A DNA stretch of 20,489 nt from a virus: IMG/VR virus record IMGVR_UViG_3300048033_000063, positions 1 to 20,489 of that record, one strand, 5' to 3'. The translations under genes and the position numbers were made by a program. The notes beneath the pieces are model-generated. The model ran no database searches, had not been told where the DNA came from, and saw only the letters and a program-made list of their open reading frames with translations. Below, piece after piece: positions 7,511-15,025 of the stretch. How positions within the stretch are numbered: position 1 is the first letter of the stretch; every line of letters begins with the position of its first letter.

Positions 7511-7547
7511 TATATACTATTAGGCACCTAATATTAGAAATTGTTCC
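7511..7547 (-). promoter_or_regulatory. Phage-type promoter B (GGAACA-N12-AGGTGCCTA)
   Basis: Read leftwards, GGAACA (7542-7547) is followed after exactly 12 bases by AGGTGCCTA (7521-7529) and then by ATAGTATATA (7511-7520). The same arrangement occurs upstream of the primase and of the terminase genes. If GGAACA is a -35 element, the -10 element falls in CCTAAT/TAATAG. The predicted RNA start would lie a few tens of bases before the ATG at 7484. The element occupies the only real gap between the polymerase and the next gene. A short palindrome, TACACTTTAGTGTA (7555-7568), overlaps the polymerase stop just upstream. Confidence 0.7.
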
Positions 7548-7561
7548 AAGTATTTTACACT

Positions 7562-9403
7562 TTAGTGTATTTCTGCATAAGTGTTGCCGAATTGCACATC
7601 TATGCCAAGTTCGACGTTTAGTTGTAGTTTATCATTAAGGTTTTGGATGGAAGTTTTCATCAGGTTTTCTGTTTTGTCTTGGTCTCCGTCCTTTACCAAC
7701 ACAATAACCTCGTCGTGAAACTGACCTATAGTCTCTAGGCCAAACTCACGACAATTACGAACCCAACTATCAAAGCAGAATACACCTGTACCTTGGTTTA
7801 GGGTACTAAAGCGATCCTTGTCTGACCGAAGGGAATACCAGAAGCCTGACACAGGGTTTTGTAACCACATAGAACCTCTGCGATCTATCACACGTAGGCC
7901 ATTAGCAACCTCCTGTACAGACCAGTTACGGTTCCAGAATGCATCCAGTAGCTTCTGTGCTTCACCTTTGTCCATACCTGTCTCACGAGCGAGTTTAGCG
8001 GCTCCTACGCCATACGTAGCACTATAGTTAACCACCTTGTAGTTCTTACGCAGTGCCTTGAGACTACGTTCACCTGAGTTGTGCTTGTCGATGTCATCTT
8101 GTGTGACAACACCTGCGTGTTTAGCAAGGTCAAGGTGTGGGTCAAAACCGTCCTTGGACATCTCTGCTACATAATCAGGGTCTAGTGGTTTCATGTAGTG
8201 ACGCTTTGTTGTGTCCTCTAATGAAGTCATATCCGCACCACATAAAGTGTAACCCTCTGGTGCTGTCAGACAGCCTCTTATTTCTGCTCCGTAGGGTTTA
8301 TCAACTGATGGCAAGTTGACCAATGGTCGGGCGTGACGAAAGCGGAGGGTGTTAGTGAACCCTGCAATAGTTGCTCGCACGTATCCATTGTTTTCTGACT
8401 CAACCATTGATTTAATGATGCCAATACGATGGGTAAGAACACTAAGGCCATCAAGAAGGCTAATAGCGGGTTCTCGTTCAGCCAGTTCGATAACGGATGG
8501 GCATAGTTCTGAGTCTCTTCGTACTTGCGCAATAGTCTTCTCCTCACCTGTAAGTTTGTTACGTGTGAACTTAAAGGTACGGGGTTCCCACCCCAAGCTG
8601 TTTAACCAAGACTTGACCTGATCGTTTGAATTAGGGTTGCCCTTATCACGACTGTGGACTACCTCGATTGAAGGTACGTCTGGGTGTTTACGGTATTCTG
8701 CACATAAGTCATACCACTTGTCAGCAGCTACAGTTGTCTCTCCGTTCTTCTTGTACATCTGAGCAGGACGATTGACTGTACGATACTTAACCACCTCTGG
8801 CATAGCTTCTGCAAGCTGTACGGTCTTCTCTTCCTTTAACTGTGTCCATTCGTCTAGGTGGGTCTTAGCTTTCTCTACGTCTAATTTCCACTGCAGGGCT
8901 TCCTGTTCACGAGCGCACTCCATCTTGAAGGTCAGGTAGTCAATCATGCGCCACATGTTTTCTTCCTTACCATAGATTTCTTTCATCTTAATCATCAGGT
9001 CACGATAGAGACGAGCGTTAATCTTAACGTCCTCATTACAACGGTGTGCATATTCCTCTGGGCTTAAGTTGTCCCAGTCTGCAATCTTAGGCTTTGGTAC
9101 ACCGTAATCCTCACCGAAACCCTCTAGACCATGCTTAAGTCTGTCGTGGTTTAGATACCAAGATAGAGCTAGAGTATCCACTAACTTTGCCTTAATCTTA
9201 ACCCCAAGCAGTTTCTCTACTGCAGGGATGTCAAAGCGGATGATATTGTGACCAACAAGAATGTCAGCTTCCTCAAAGAATATGCGCATAGCTACATAGT
9301 CGTGTGTATGCTGTACTTCACCGTTGTTATCCATCCATGAAAGGACATGGACTTTGGTCATCTCATCTAAAAGACCATCGGTCTCAATGTCGAATATACT
9401 CAT
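7562..9403 (-). CDS. Family A DNA polymerase, T7 gp5-like
   Basis: This 613-residue polymerase has an N-terminal 3'-5' exonuclease domain: Exo I FDIETDG (D5, E7), Exo II GHNIIRFD (D58), and Exo III near RCNEDV (D125). The polymerase domain has motif A GADMTSLEDTT (D391, E396), motif B with R452, K456 and Y460 spaced as in T7, and motif C FHDEV (H563 to E565). T7 polymerase is 704 residues, so this is a compact version. The arginine that normally follows the motif A glutamate (ELR) is absent; the sequence reads EDT. AAGGAG lies eight to nine bases before the start. The gene directly follows the PAPS-reductase-like gene. Confidence 0.95.
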   Translation of the reverse strand: MSIFDIETDGLLDEMTKVHVLSWMDNNGEVQHTHDYVAMRIFFEEADILVGHNIIRFDIPAVEKLLGVKIKAKLVDTLALSWYLNHDRLKHGLEGFGEDYGVPKPKIADWDNLSPEEYAHRCNEDVKINARLYRDLMIKMKEIYGKEENMWRMIDYLTFKMECAREQEALQWKLDVEKAKTHLDEWTQLKEEKTVQLAEAMPEVVKYRTVNRPAQMYKKNGETTVAADKWYDLCAEYRKHPDVPSIEVVHSRDKGNPNSNDQVKSWLNSLGWEPRTFKFTRNKLTGEEKTIAQVRRDSELCPSVIELAEREPAISLLDGLSVLTHRIGIIKSMVESENNGYVRATIAGFTNTLRFRHARPLVNLPSVDKPYGAEIRGCLTAPEGYTLCGADMTSLEDTTKRHYMKPLDPDYVAEMSKDGFDPHLDLAKHAGVVTQDDIDKHNSGERSLKALRKNYKVVNYSATYGVGAAKLARETGMDKGEAQKLLDAFWNRNWSVQEVANGLRVIDRRGSMWLQNPVSGFWYSLRSDKDRFSTLNQGTGVFCFDSWVRNCREFGLETIGQFHDEVIVLVKDGDQDKTENLMKTSIQNLNDKLQLNVELGIDVQFGNTYAEIH

Positions 9404-10168
9404 CTACTTATTCTCCTTCCATGCACCCTCTTCACAAAAGAGACCACAATCTACATCATAGCTTTTCATCGGGTGACCCTTGGCGTTAGGGTCTAGCTCA
9501 CTTAGTTTTAAGCGTTTGCTTTTAACTACAACGAGCTTTGCGCCAATCTTTTCTGACTGCTCTAGCCTACGTTGGAATACGTCAGGGTAATTAACACGTA
9601 ACCAGTTCCAGTAAGTAGGGGAACCCACCTTAACACAACCTAGGCAATTAGCGTTTGGTAGTCCGTTTAGGTAAAGCTCTGGTAACTTAAGACCTGCGTT
9701 ATTGATTACGTCAAAGCAGTCTTGTTTTGTGTAGCCCTCCTCAATTAGTGGGGTAAGTAAAGTCTCACGTTCTGTAAGACGAAAGCGGTCGGCCCTACCT
9801 TGTTCTTCTGCAGTAAAGCCTAAGACTGTCCAGTCTGGGTGGTTGTCACGTTCCCACCGTTGACGTGGTACTTTCTTTAATGCCCTTGTACAAGAGGCTC
9901 CTACTGGCCCTGACATGTAACGCTCATGCTCCCACACATCTTCACACGATTGTGCAGGGAACCTATGTGAGATAATATGCTCTATCTTTACATCAAGCCA
10001 CTTCTCAACATCTCGCAAGAATCTTTGGTTATCCTCTCCTTCCTCTACGATAGGGTTGTTAAGGATAGACACCTTGTTGTCCCTACCATACTTCTCTAAG
10101 GTCAGCTTTGCAGCAACTGCTGATGCAGCTCCACAAGAAAACCAAACTGCAATGTGTTTGCCTTGCAC
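9404..10168 (-). CDS. PAPS reductase-like PP-loop protein
   Basis: This 254-residue protein begins with an adenylate-binding PP-loop variant, SCGAASAVAAK (11-21). It contains cysteines in GASCTRA (C93), NCLGC (C175, C178) and DCGLFC (C241, C245). This resembles the phosphoadenosine-phosphosulfate reductase/ATP-sulfurylase-like superfamily, whose cysteines may hold an iron-sulfur cluster or pass sulfur. Sulfate reduction is unlikely to be its job between a primase and a polymerase; nucleotide or nucleic-acid thiolation or modification is a better guess but is unproven. The start codon is GTG, sharing TAGTG with the primase stop, with GGGAG about nine bases before it. No ATG start is available nearby. 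Confidence 0.78.
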   Translation of the reverse strand: MQGKHIAVWFSCGAASAVAAKLTLEKYGRDNKVSILNNPIVEEGEDNQRFLRDVEKWLDVKIEHIISHRFPAQSCEDVWEHERYMSGPVGASCTRALKKVPRQRWERDNHPDWTVLGFTAEEQGRADRFRLTERETLLTPLIEEGYTKQDCFDVINNAGLKLPELYLNGLPNANCLGCVKVGSPTYWNWLRVNYPDVFQRRLEQSEKIGAKLVVVKSKRLKLSELDPNAKGHPMKSYDVDCGLFCEEGAWKENK

Positions 10169-11772
10169 TACACAATCTCCCGTAATGTAAACGTGTCATA
10201 GTTAAACTTCATCTTACCTGCCTGTCCCTCTTGTGAACATGGGCGGTTTTTCTCTACCTTGATGTAGGTAGTATTCTTTTCTTCGACCGTATCAGCTTCC
10301 TTGTCACGATTGAGGTCAATAATAACTGACGCACGTTGACCAATCATCTTACAGTACTTTGGGTCACCGTTCTCATTGGTGTGAGCAATAGTGACAATAC
10401 CTACGTTAAGGTCTGCCGCCATCTTTGACAGGCGGACCGATAGGTCAGCTAACTGCTGCTCTTTGCTTTCTTCTGTACTACCAGTAACTACATCTTGGAT
10501 AGGCTCAAAGAACACAAACTTACAATCGCAAGCCTGACTAAAGAACCTGATCTGATCACACAGTTCATCAGCACCCTGACCGTCTTCCAAGAAGAACTGA
10601 TACAGGTTACCATCCTTGGTTAAGTCTTCGATAGCCTTAGTAACAATACCCTCTGCCATTTTCTCTTGGATAAGATCACGGCGTGTAAGGTTATCGTTAG
10701 CTTGGTACGACACAAGACCTAGGATTGAGCGTAACTTAGTTTCCTCCAAGTGCCACGTAGCAACAGGTACACCCTGCTTAAGCATCTGGAACTCTAAGAA
10801 GCGCATGATCTCTGTTTTACCAATACCTGTAGGTGCTTTGATAACAGTAAAGTGACCTTGCATAAGTCCAAGTATCTTAGCGTCCAGTTCGTTAATTCCT
10901 GTGGGGACGTACTGGAACTCAGGTGTGTCATTGTACAACTGCAGAAACTGATCTGTGGTATTCAATACGTTATCAGGGGTGTACTTCTTAGAGTTGTACC
11001 AAGCACTCTTGAACTCTGACTGAGCCTTATTTGTCAGGAAGTCGTTAGCGTCCTTGTACTTGCCATGTGGTACACGGTAGACCTTGTTAGGGAATAGCTT
11101 GGCAACCTTGTCTGCGATAGCATTACCAGCCTCGTCATTATCAAACGACAAAACAAGTTTATCAAAGCTGTCGAGGTAGTCCTTACAGTTCTCCCAAATT
11201 GCCTTGGCAGGGGTGGCACTCGGTAGTGAGACCACAGGATAGATACGATCTGTGCTTAGGTCGTTTATCATCTGATATACAGACAATGCATCTAGCTCGC
11301 CCTCAGTGATCGTAAGAACCTTAGAACAACCTGCAGTAAACTTGTCCATACCAAAGAACTCGTCTGTCTTAAAGCCCCTAGTAGTACGGAAGTCCTTCTC
11401 CTTTAGGTTACGCATCTTACGACCACCAGAAGGATATTCGTAAGTCTGGTAGGACTTGTCAGATGTCGTGGTGACATCGTACTTTTCCATTGTACGGACT
11501 GACAGACCACGCATAGCCACATATTTACCTGAAGGGCTATCGTCACTAATTTCCACTGAAGGGGTGCTAGGTGCATCTTCTACAGAGGGTAACGACTGAC
11601 CGTCTGCTAGTGGGTATTGCTCTTGTGACCAACTAAATACAGTCTTCTTAGACGGGTAGCTCTCACCACAAGAGAAGCACTTACCAAAGCCTCTTGTGTT
11701 ATAACTGAAAGCATCAGACGAACCACAGTCCACATAAGGACAAGGTTGTTTTGTGATATTACTATGGGGCAT
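10168..11772 (-). CDS. Bifunctional primase-helicase, T7 gp4-like
   Basis: This 534-residue protein combines three parts. A zinc-binding module has C11, C16, C32 and C35. A TOPRIM primase domain has TEGELDAL (E157) and SFDNDEAG (D211, D213). A RecA-type helicase has Walker A APTGIGKT (313-320), HLEE (about 341-344) and a Walker B-like strand FVFFEPIQD with E423 where aspartate is usual, then TIAHTNE (H464). It unwinds the fork and lays primers for the T7-like polymerase. The linker after the zinc module (about 60-80) is proline/serine-rich and contains a copy of the CAGTGGAAAT repeat. AAGGAG lies six bases before the ATG. Confidence 0.95.
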   Translation of the reverse strand: MPHSNITKQPCPYVDCGSSDAFSYNTRGFGKCFSCGESYPSKKTVFSWSQEQYPLADGQSLPSVEDAPSTPSVEISDDSPSGKYVAMRGLSVRTMEKYDVTTTSDKSYQTYEYPSGGRKMRNLKEKDFRTTRGFKTDEFFGMDKFTAGCSKVLTITEGELDALSVYQMINDLSTDRIYPVVSLPSATPAKAIWENCKDYLDSFDKLVLSFDNDEAGNAIADKVAKLFPNKVYRVPHGKYKDANDFLTNKAQSEFKSAWYNSKKYTPDNVLNTTDQFLQLYNDTPEFQYVPTGINELDAKILGLMQGHFTVIKAPTGIGKTEIMRFLEFQMLKQGVPVATWHLEETKLRSILGLVSYQANDNLTRRDLIQEKMAEGIVTKAIEDLTKDGNLYQFFLEDGQGADELCDQIRFFSQACDCKFVFFEPIQDVVTGSTEESKEQQLADLSVRLSKMAADLNVGIVTIAHTNENGDPKYCKMIGQRASVIIDLNRDKEADTVEEKNTTYIKVEKNRPCSQEGQAGKMKFNYDTFTLREIV

Positions 11773-11821
11773 ATAGACTCCTTCTAATTAGTGGTGGACC
11801 TTAACCATAGACTTTTCGGAA

Positions 11822-11866
11822 GAGGAACAAAAGTATATAGGCACCTTAATGACCCTTTTGTTCCTC
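11822..11866. repeat. 12-bp perfect inverted repeat around promoter A
   Basis: GAGGAACAAAAG (11822-11833) and CTTTTGTTCCTC (11855-11866) are perfect inverted copies separated by 21 bases. The right arm contains the GGAACA element of the leftward promoter and the left arm lies near its expected RNA start. It could be an operator, an RNA hairpin after the sigma gene, or both. It is not a standard terminator: the loop is long and no T run follows. Confidence 0.8.
11833..11864 (-). promoter_or_regulatory. Phage-type promoter A (GGAACA-N12-AGGTGCCTATATAC)
   Basis: Read leftwards, GGAACA (11859-11864) is followed after exactly 12 bases by AGGTGCC (11840-11846) and TATATAC (11833-11839). This matches the element upstream of the ssDNA-binding protein and terminase genes. 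It lies in the 112-base gap between the sigma-factor stop and the primase start, so it would drive primase-helicase, the PP-loop protein and DNA polymerase. Confidence 0.72.
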
Positions 11867-11884
11867 AGCAAAAGCAAAATAAAG

Positions 11885-12493
11885 TTAGTGTTGTATAGTT
11901 GCAACAATAGACCTTACTTTATCCAACAGTTTAGCTTGACGCTTAACTACAGCCGAGTGAGTCTTAAGACCAAAGAACTCTGCAACCTCACTGTCAGTCA
12001 TACCTTCTTCATACCGCATGTATAAGAGTATCTGCTCATCTGAAGTCAACTCACTATCTAACAGGGTGTCTAGGACTTCCCAGAACTCTCGGTTGATATA
12101 AAGCTCCTCTGATGAGGGTTCTGACTTACTGGTGTCACCCTCTACCTGCTCTGCCTTTAGGACACTCCTGAGATGCTCTACAGCAACGTCTGTCCATGTG
12201 TGCTGTACATTCTTGAGGTTGGCATCAGCATCTCTTACAAGCCGCCTGACAACATCTGACTTAGGGACTGTAAATGGTAAACAGTCAATGTTGAGATAGT
12301 CGTGCATACGCTTACGTGCTGCTCTAAATAGCTTTACGTCCTGCGCTGTAGGTTCGTCCGCAAGTATCTCATATATTGCCATGAGACCCTCCTGACGTAA
12401 GTCTTCGTAGTGATCTGGACGTTTAAACCTACGTGCAAGGTACTCGCACATCTTGATGAAGTGTTTAGCTTGTTCTTGTTTATCTATGACCAT
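11885..12493 (-). CDS. Small sigma70-family RNA polymerase sigma factor
   Basis: This 202-residue protein has a sigma region 2 signature, HYEDLRQEGLMAIYEIL (about 28-44). A variable middle follows, with LPFTVPKSDVVRRLV at about 72-86. A C-terminal region 4 helix-turn-helix runs from about 149 to 195 (LTSDEQILLYMRYEEGMTDSEVAEFFGLKTHSAVVKRQ, of which 165-187 form the likely helix-turn-helix). The two-domain size resembles ECF-type sigma factors, which commonly recognise a GGAAC -35 element. The three GGAACA-N12-AGGTGCCTA elements in this window are natural candidate targets, one of them right after this gene. It overlaps the upstream gene by 14 bases and has AGG six bases before its start. Confidence 0.82.
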   Translation of the reverse strand: MVIDKQEQAKHFIKMCEYLARRFKRPDHYEDLRQEGLMAIYEILADEPTAQDVKLFRAARKRMHDYLNIDCLPFTVPKSDVVRRLVRDADANLKNVQHTWTDVAVEHLRSVLKAEQVEGDTSKSEPSSEELYINREFWEVLDTLLDSELTSDEQILLYMRYEEGMTDSEVAEFFGLKTHSAVVKRQAKLLDKVRSIVATIQH

Positions 12494-12722
12494 TCTTGGC
12501 CTGCCTTTCTAAAGCTCGTTTACGTTCTAAGTCTGACATTGGTCTAATTTCCATTGCGGGGTAGTCAACGACAATACCAGTGTTCCACCTGTCCTGTTCC
12601 AACCTAGCCCCTTCGATGCTATCAAACAGCTTGGGTTCAGGGTGATTAGGGAAGCCAAATGTATTCTCTGGGACGTACATCCACTCCCCGTCAACGTCTA
12701 TCATTACTGCAAACTTAGTCAT
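12480..12722 (-). CDS. Hypothetical phage protein, 80 aa
   Basis: I recognise no named family. The protein starts with beta-like KFAVMIDVDGEWMYVP, continues through KLFDSIEGARLEQDRWNTG, and ends in a basic helix (DLERKRALERQAKNGHR). This layout looks like a small folded domain with a possible nucleic-acid-binding tail. It overlaps the thyX stop by eight bases and the sigma-factor start by 14 bases, so it is co-translated with both. Confidence 0.75.
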   Translation of the reverse strand: MTKFAVMIDVDGEWMYVPENTFGFPNHPEPKLFDSIEGARLEQDRWNTGIVVDYPAMEIRPMSDLERKRALERQAKNGHR

Positions 12723-13362
12723 ATATTAAAGCACTCCAACTTACAGGAAATTCATTTTCCATTACTACGTCAATTTCGGTTGCTACCAACCGTGTTTCAT
12801 ACTGAGTATCATGCGCACAACGTAATTTACACATGTCAGCAAAGGCGTCTAGTGAACCTGACCAAACCCAACTGGTCATCATGTTCTGTGGTAAGATGGC
12901 TCTGGCCTGTTCAGGGGCGACACCTTCTTTAATCATCAGGTCATATGTCGTTAATGCATTACGAATGGTCGCATGGTATAACATCTCTGCGTCCAGACTA
13001 ATTTCCATCGGACCCCCTGAACCTTGCTTAGAATTTTCAGGTTTACTACGCCAATCGGGTTCATAGAACCTTGGGGTTTCGTTGATATAACGACGACTCA
13101 CTTCGTTCCAACGTAGGAACTTATGCTTGACCAACTGACGGGCAACAAACACAGGTGCTGCCACACGAAATGAAGCAAAAGCATGACCAAAGGGTGACGT
13201 ATGCTTATGCTTTGCCAAGTACTGAATGAGCTTTTCGTCTCTTGCTGATAGTTCACCATCAACCCAATCTGAGGTCTTGTCGTAGCTCACACGGGCGGCA
13301 TTTACTACTGACAGGTCTGAACCCATAGTCTCTATTAGTTGTACAGTAATATCTAGTACCAT
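12715..13362 (-). CDS. thyX: Flavin-dependent thymidylate synthase
   Basis: This 215-residue protein has ThyX features: HTSPFGHAFASFRVAAPVFVARQ (about 54-76), and then KHKFLRWNEVSRRY (79-92). The usual ThyX signature is RHRxxSxNExSxRY. Here both arginines are lysines and the first serine is arginine, while N86, E87, S89, R91 and Y92 are kept. The C-terminal half contains PEQARAILPQNMMTSWVWSG, typical of the family. It makes dTMP from dUMP using FAD and methylene-tetrahydrofolate. It starts at a TAATG junction with a 54-residue upstream gene. Confidence 0.92.
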   Translation of the reverse strand: MVLDITVQLIETMGSDLSVVNAARVSYDKTSDWVDGELSARDEKLIQYLAKHKHTSPFGHAFASFRVAAPVFVARQLVKHKFLRWNEVSRRYINETPRFYEPDWRSKPENSKQGSGGPMEISLDAEMLYHATIRNALTTYDLMIKEGVAPEQARAILPQNMMTSWVWSGSLDAFADMCKLRCAHDTQYETRLVATEIDVVMENEFPVSWSALIYD

Positions 13363-13526
13363 TAGAATAACATCTCTCCATTTTCATCGTAGGGGCTACG
13401 ATAATAACCTAGTTTCATACATTCACTACGAGGGTCTATGACTTCCTCTAGCTCCTGTAATTTCGTCGGGGGAAGTACACCTAGTTCAAGTAGGCTACTT
13501 TCCAAGTGGGGCGGTATAGAATACAT
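13362..13526 (-). CDS. Hypothetical small protein, 54 aa
   Basis: An open frame of 54 codons fills the gap between sleB and thyX. It starts at an ATG (13524-13526) inside the end of sleB with GAAGGA about ten bases upstream, and it ends with TAA sharing TAATG with thyX. The product starts MYSIPPHLESSLLELG, has an acidic helix (LQELEEVIDP) and ends RSPYDENGEMLF. The coupling at both ends and the exact filling of the gap argue that it is real. I do not recognise the family. Confidence 0.65.
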   Translation of the reverse strand: MYSIPPHLESSLLELGVLPPTKLQELEEVIDPRSECMKLGYYRSPYDENGEMLF

Positions 13527-13890
13527 GATCGCCAATCCTTCCGTCTTGTTTGTAGTGCTTTGCCCATAAGGGGCGCACAGAGAGTGCGTGATAGTGTGTA
13601 GAGGTCATTTCGGTATACCCCTCTATGAAAACCTGATAGGCTACCTCACGGGCTGTTACAGCGGCTCTCCAGTCATCTAGGTTATCTGTGTATGCATCTA
13701 TACGATCTGACTTTCCATCATGGGTGAACGAGAATTGTTTGTCATCGAACACGACACCACAGATTGTATTAGGCCATCGACTATCGACCACACGGTTCAT
13801 TACTACCTCTGCCACGGCGAATTGCCCTTCGATAGGTTGGTCACGGGCCTCAAAGAAGACCGCAACCGCCAAGCATTCTAGACCAATCAT
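13495..13890 (-). CDS. SleB-type cell wall hydrolase (candidate endolysin)
   Basis: This 131-residue protein matches the SleB/CwlJ hydrolase domain. It has LAVAVFFEARDQPIEGQFAVAEVVMNRV (E14 is the likely catalytic glutamate), SRWPNTICGVVF, QFSFTHDG and ALSVRPLWA. Phages of alphaproteobacteria often use this domain as an endolysin. No signal peptide is evident, so release would need a holin or spanin that is not identified here. The gene is in the leftward block with thyX and the sigma factor rather than in the late structural block, which is unusual. The start shares TAATG with the upstream gene. Confidence 0.88.
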   Translation of the reverse strand: MIGLECLAVAVFFEARDQPIEGQFAVAEVVMNRVVDSRWPNTICGVVFDDKQFSFTHDGKSDRIDAYTDNLDDWRAAVTAREVAYQVFIEGYTEMTSTHYHALSVRPLWAKHYKQDGRIGDHVFYTAPLGK

Positions 13891-14084
13891 TACTCTTCAT
13901 CTCCATAGTCATCATTGTCAGAACAATGGCCATATGGAGACTCCTGTAGACCTTCCATGTAAGCCGACATCTGCTCTTTGTTGAAGCCTGACAGATCGCT
14001 GCTGCGACCATAGTAGGCATCCTTAGCACCCTTCTCGAATGCTTCTTCCATCTGATCCATAAACAAGTCCTTCATACGTGCCAT
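13890..14084 (-). CDS. Hypothetical acidic protein, 64 aa
   Basis: This unrecognised protein has an amphipathic helix at the N-terminus (RMKDLFMDQMEEAFEKGAKDA). YYGRSSDLSGFNKEQ and a strongly acidic tail (NDDYGDEE) follow. GGAGG lies about ten bases before the ATG, formed by the last codons of the peptidase gene, and the start shares TAATG with the peptidase stop. It also shares TAATG with sleB downstream. Confidence 0.72.
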   Translation of the reverse strand: MARMKDLFMDQMEEAFEKGAKDAYYGRSSDLSGFNKEQMSAYMEGLQESPYGHCSDNDDYGDEE

Positions 14085-14974
14085 TAGTAAGTTCCTCCAT
14101 TGTAATAATCATAATCGCGAATGTCATCAATCGCCTCACACAAGTCACTATATGAGAATCCCATGCTTGTCAACAGTGCTGCAACACTTTTTGGATAGTT
14201 AACCACAAGCGACTCAATGTCGTCGTCTTCGTAGTTGATGTCAGCGTCTACAGGTCTACGACTGATGACAAGGTTAGACATGTCTGCACAGATGAATGCG
14301 TCTGCTACACGCTCTAAGAACACAAGGTCTTGTTGCTCGCGTTTGGTGTGCTGATCGAAGTAACCAACAGAAACATTGGTACACTCTGGGATAAGGTGTG
14401 CGTACTCGTTGCTGTCGGTGTAAGAGCCAGTGTTGTCTGGTGTGTAGCCAAGGTCAACAGCACGTTCTAGCGAGCGAGCAAAGTCATCTGAACATGTGCG
14501 TGAACCCATCTGGTGGGTAATGACAGAGCCATAGCCCTTGCGGTCAAATGAGATAGCAGCGTCAATACCATGCACAACGTCTGGTGTATGCGTGACGATA
14601 TGGCTAGAGCCTTTGCAACCGATCTCTTCTGCAGCGTGTACGATGTACAGACCCTCTACACCTGCGTCGATCATACGTAGCATGATGTAGATACCCGCAG
14701 TACAGTCAGCACCTAGACAATCGTCACCAGAGGTAGCAGCAAACTCGTTGCGAACTACGACTTTCTGACGACCAGACTGAGAGTGTACAGTGTCATGGTG
14801 AGACATGTAGGCAATGCGTGGGTTGTCACCGATGCGTAGGATGTAGTTACCCTTGGCATCTGGCTTACCGAACACAGGCTCTAGGTAGCGGCGACAGAAC
14901 TTAAGCTGAGCGCGCGCGCCTTCTGGTCGCCTGTAAGAAAGCATGTCGATAAAAGTGTTAGTGGTGTAAGTCAT
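14084..14974 (-). CDS. Zinc metallopeptidase, M20/M28/M42-like
   Basis: This 296-residue protein has the metal-ligand order of co-catalytic zinc exopeptidases. HHDTVH (59-64) supplies the H-x-D pair, DDCLGADCTAGIYIML supplies D90, HAAEEIGCKGSSH supplies the E116/E117 pair, and SFDRKG supplies D144. A histidine in GYFDQHTKRE follows later. The pattern is that of aminopeptidases and deacylases of the M20, M28 or M42 families; the exact family and substrate are not clear. AGGAG seven bases before the ATG at 14974, plus the sigma70-type promoter just upstream, fix this start over the longer frame from 15049. A peptidase early in a phage programme could modify host proteins or peptides. Confidence 0.82.
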   Translation of the reverse strand: MTYTTNTFIDMLSYRRPEGARAQLKFCRRYLEPVFGKPDAKGNYILRIGDNPRIAYMSHHDTVHSQSGRQKVVVRNEFAATSGDDCLGADCTAGIYIMLRMIDAGVEGLYIVHAAEEIGCKGSSHIVTHTPDVVHGIDAAISFDRKGYGSVITHQMGSRTCSDDFARSLERAVDLGYTPDNTGSYTDSNEYAHLIPECTNVSVGYFDQHTKREQQDLVFLERVADAFICADMSNLVISRRPVDADINYEDDDIESLVVNYPKSVAALLTSMGFSYSDLCEAIDDIRDYDYYNGGTY

Positions 14975-14996
14975 ATAATCTCCTGTAATTTTCTCT

Positions 14997-15025
14997 TGTA
15001 TACATATTTCCAATAGAGGGGTCAA
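14997..15025 (-). promoter_or_regulatory. Sigma70-type promoter before the peptidase
   Basis: Read leftwards, TTGACC (15020-15025) and TATACA (14997-15002) are separated by exactly 17 bases, close to the sigma70 consensus. The spacer carries a diverged copy of the CAGTGGAAAT repeat (TTGGAAATATG). The ATG at 14974 follows about 23 bases after the -10 element. It would drive the peptidase, wall hydrolase, thyX and the phage sigma factor with host polymerase. Confidence 0.7.
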
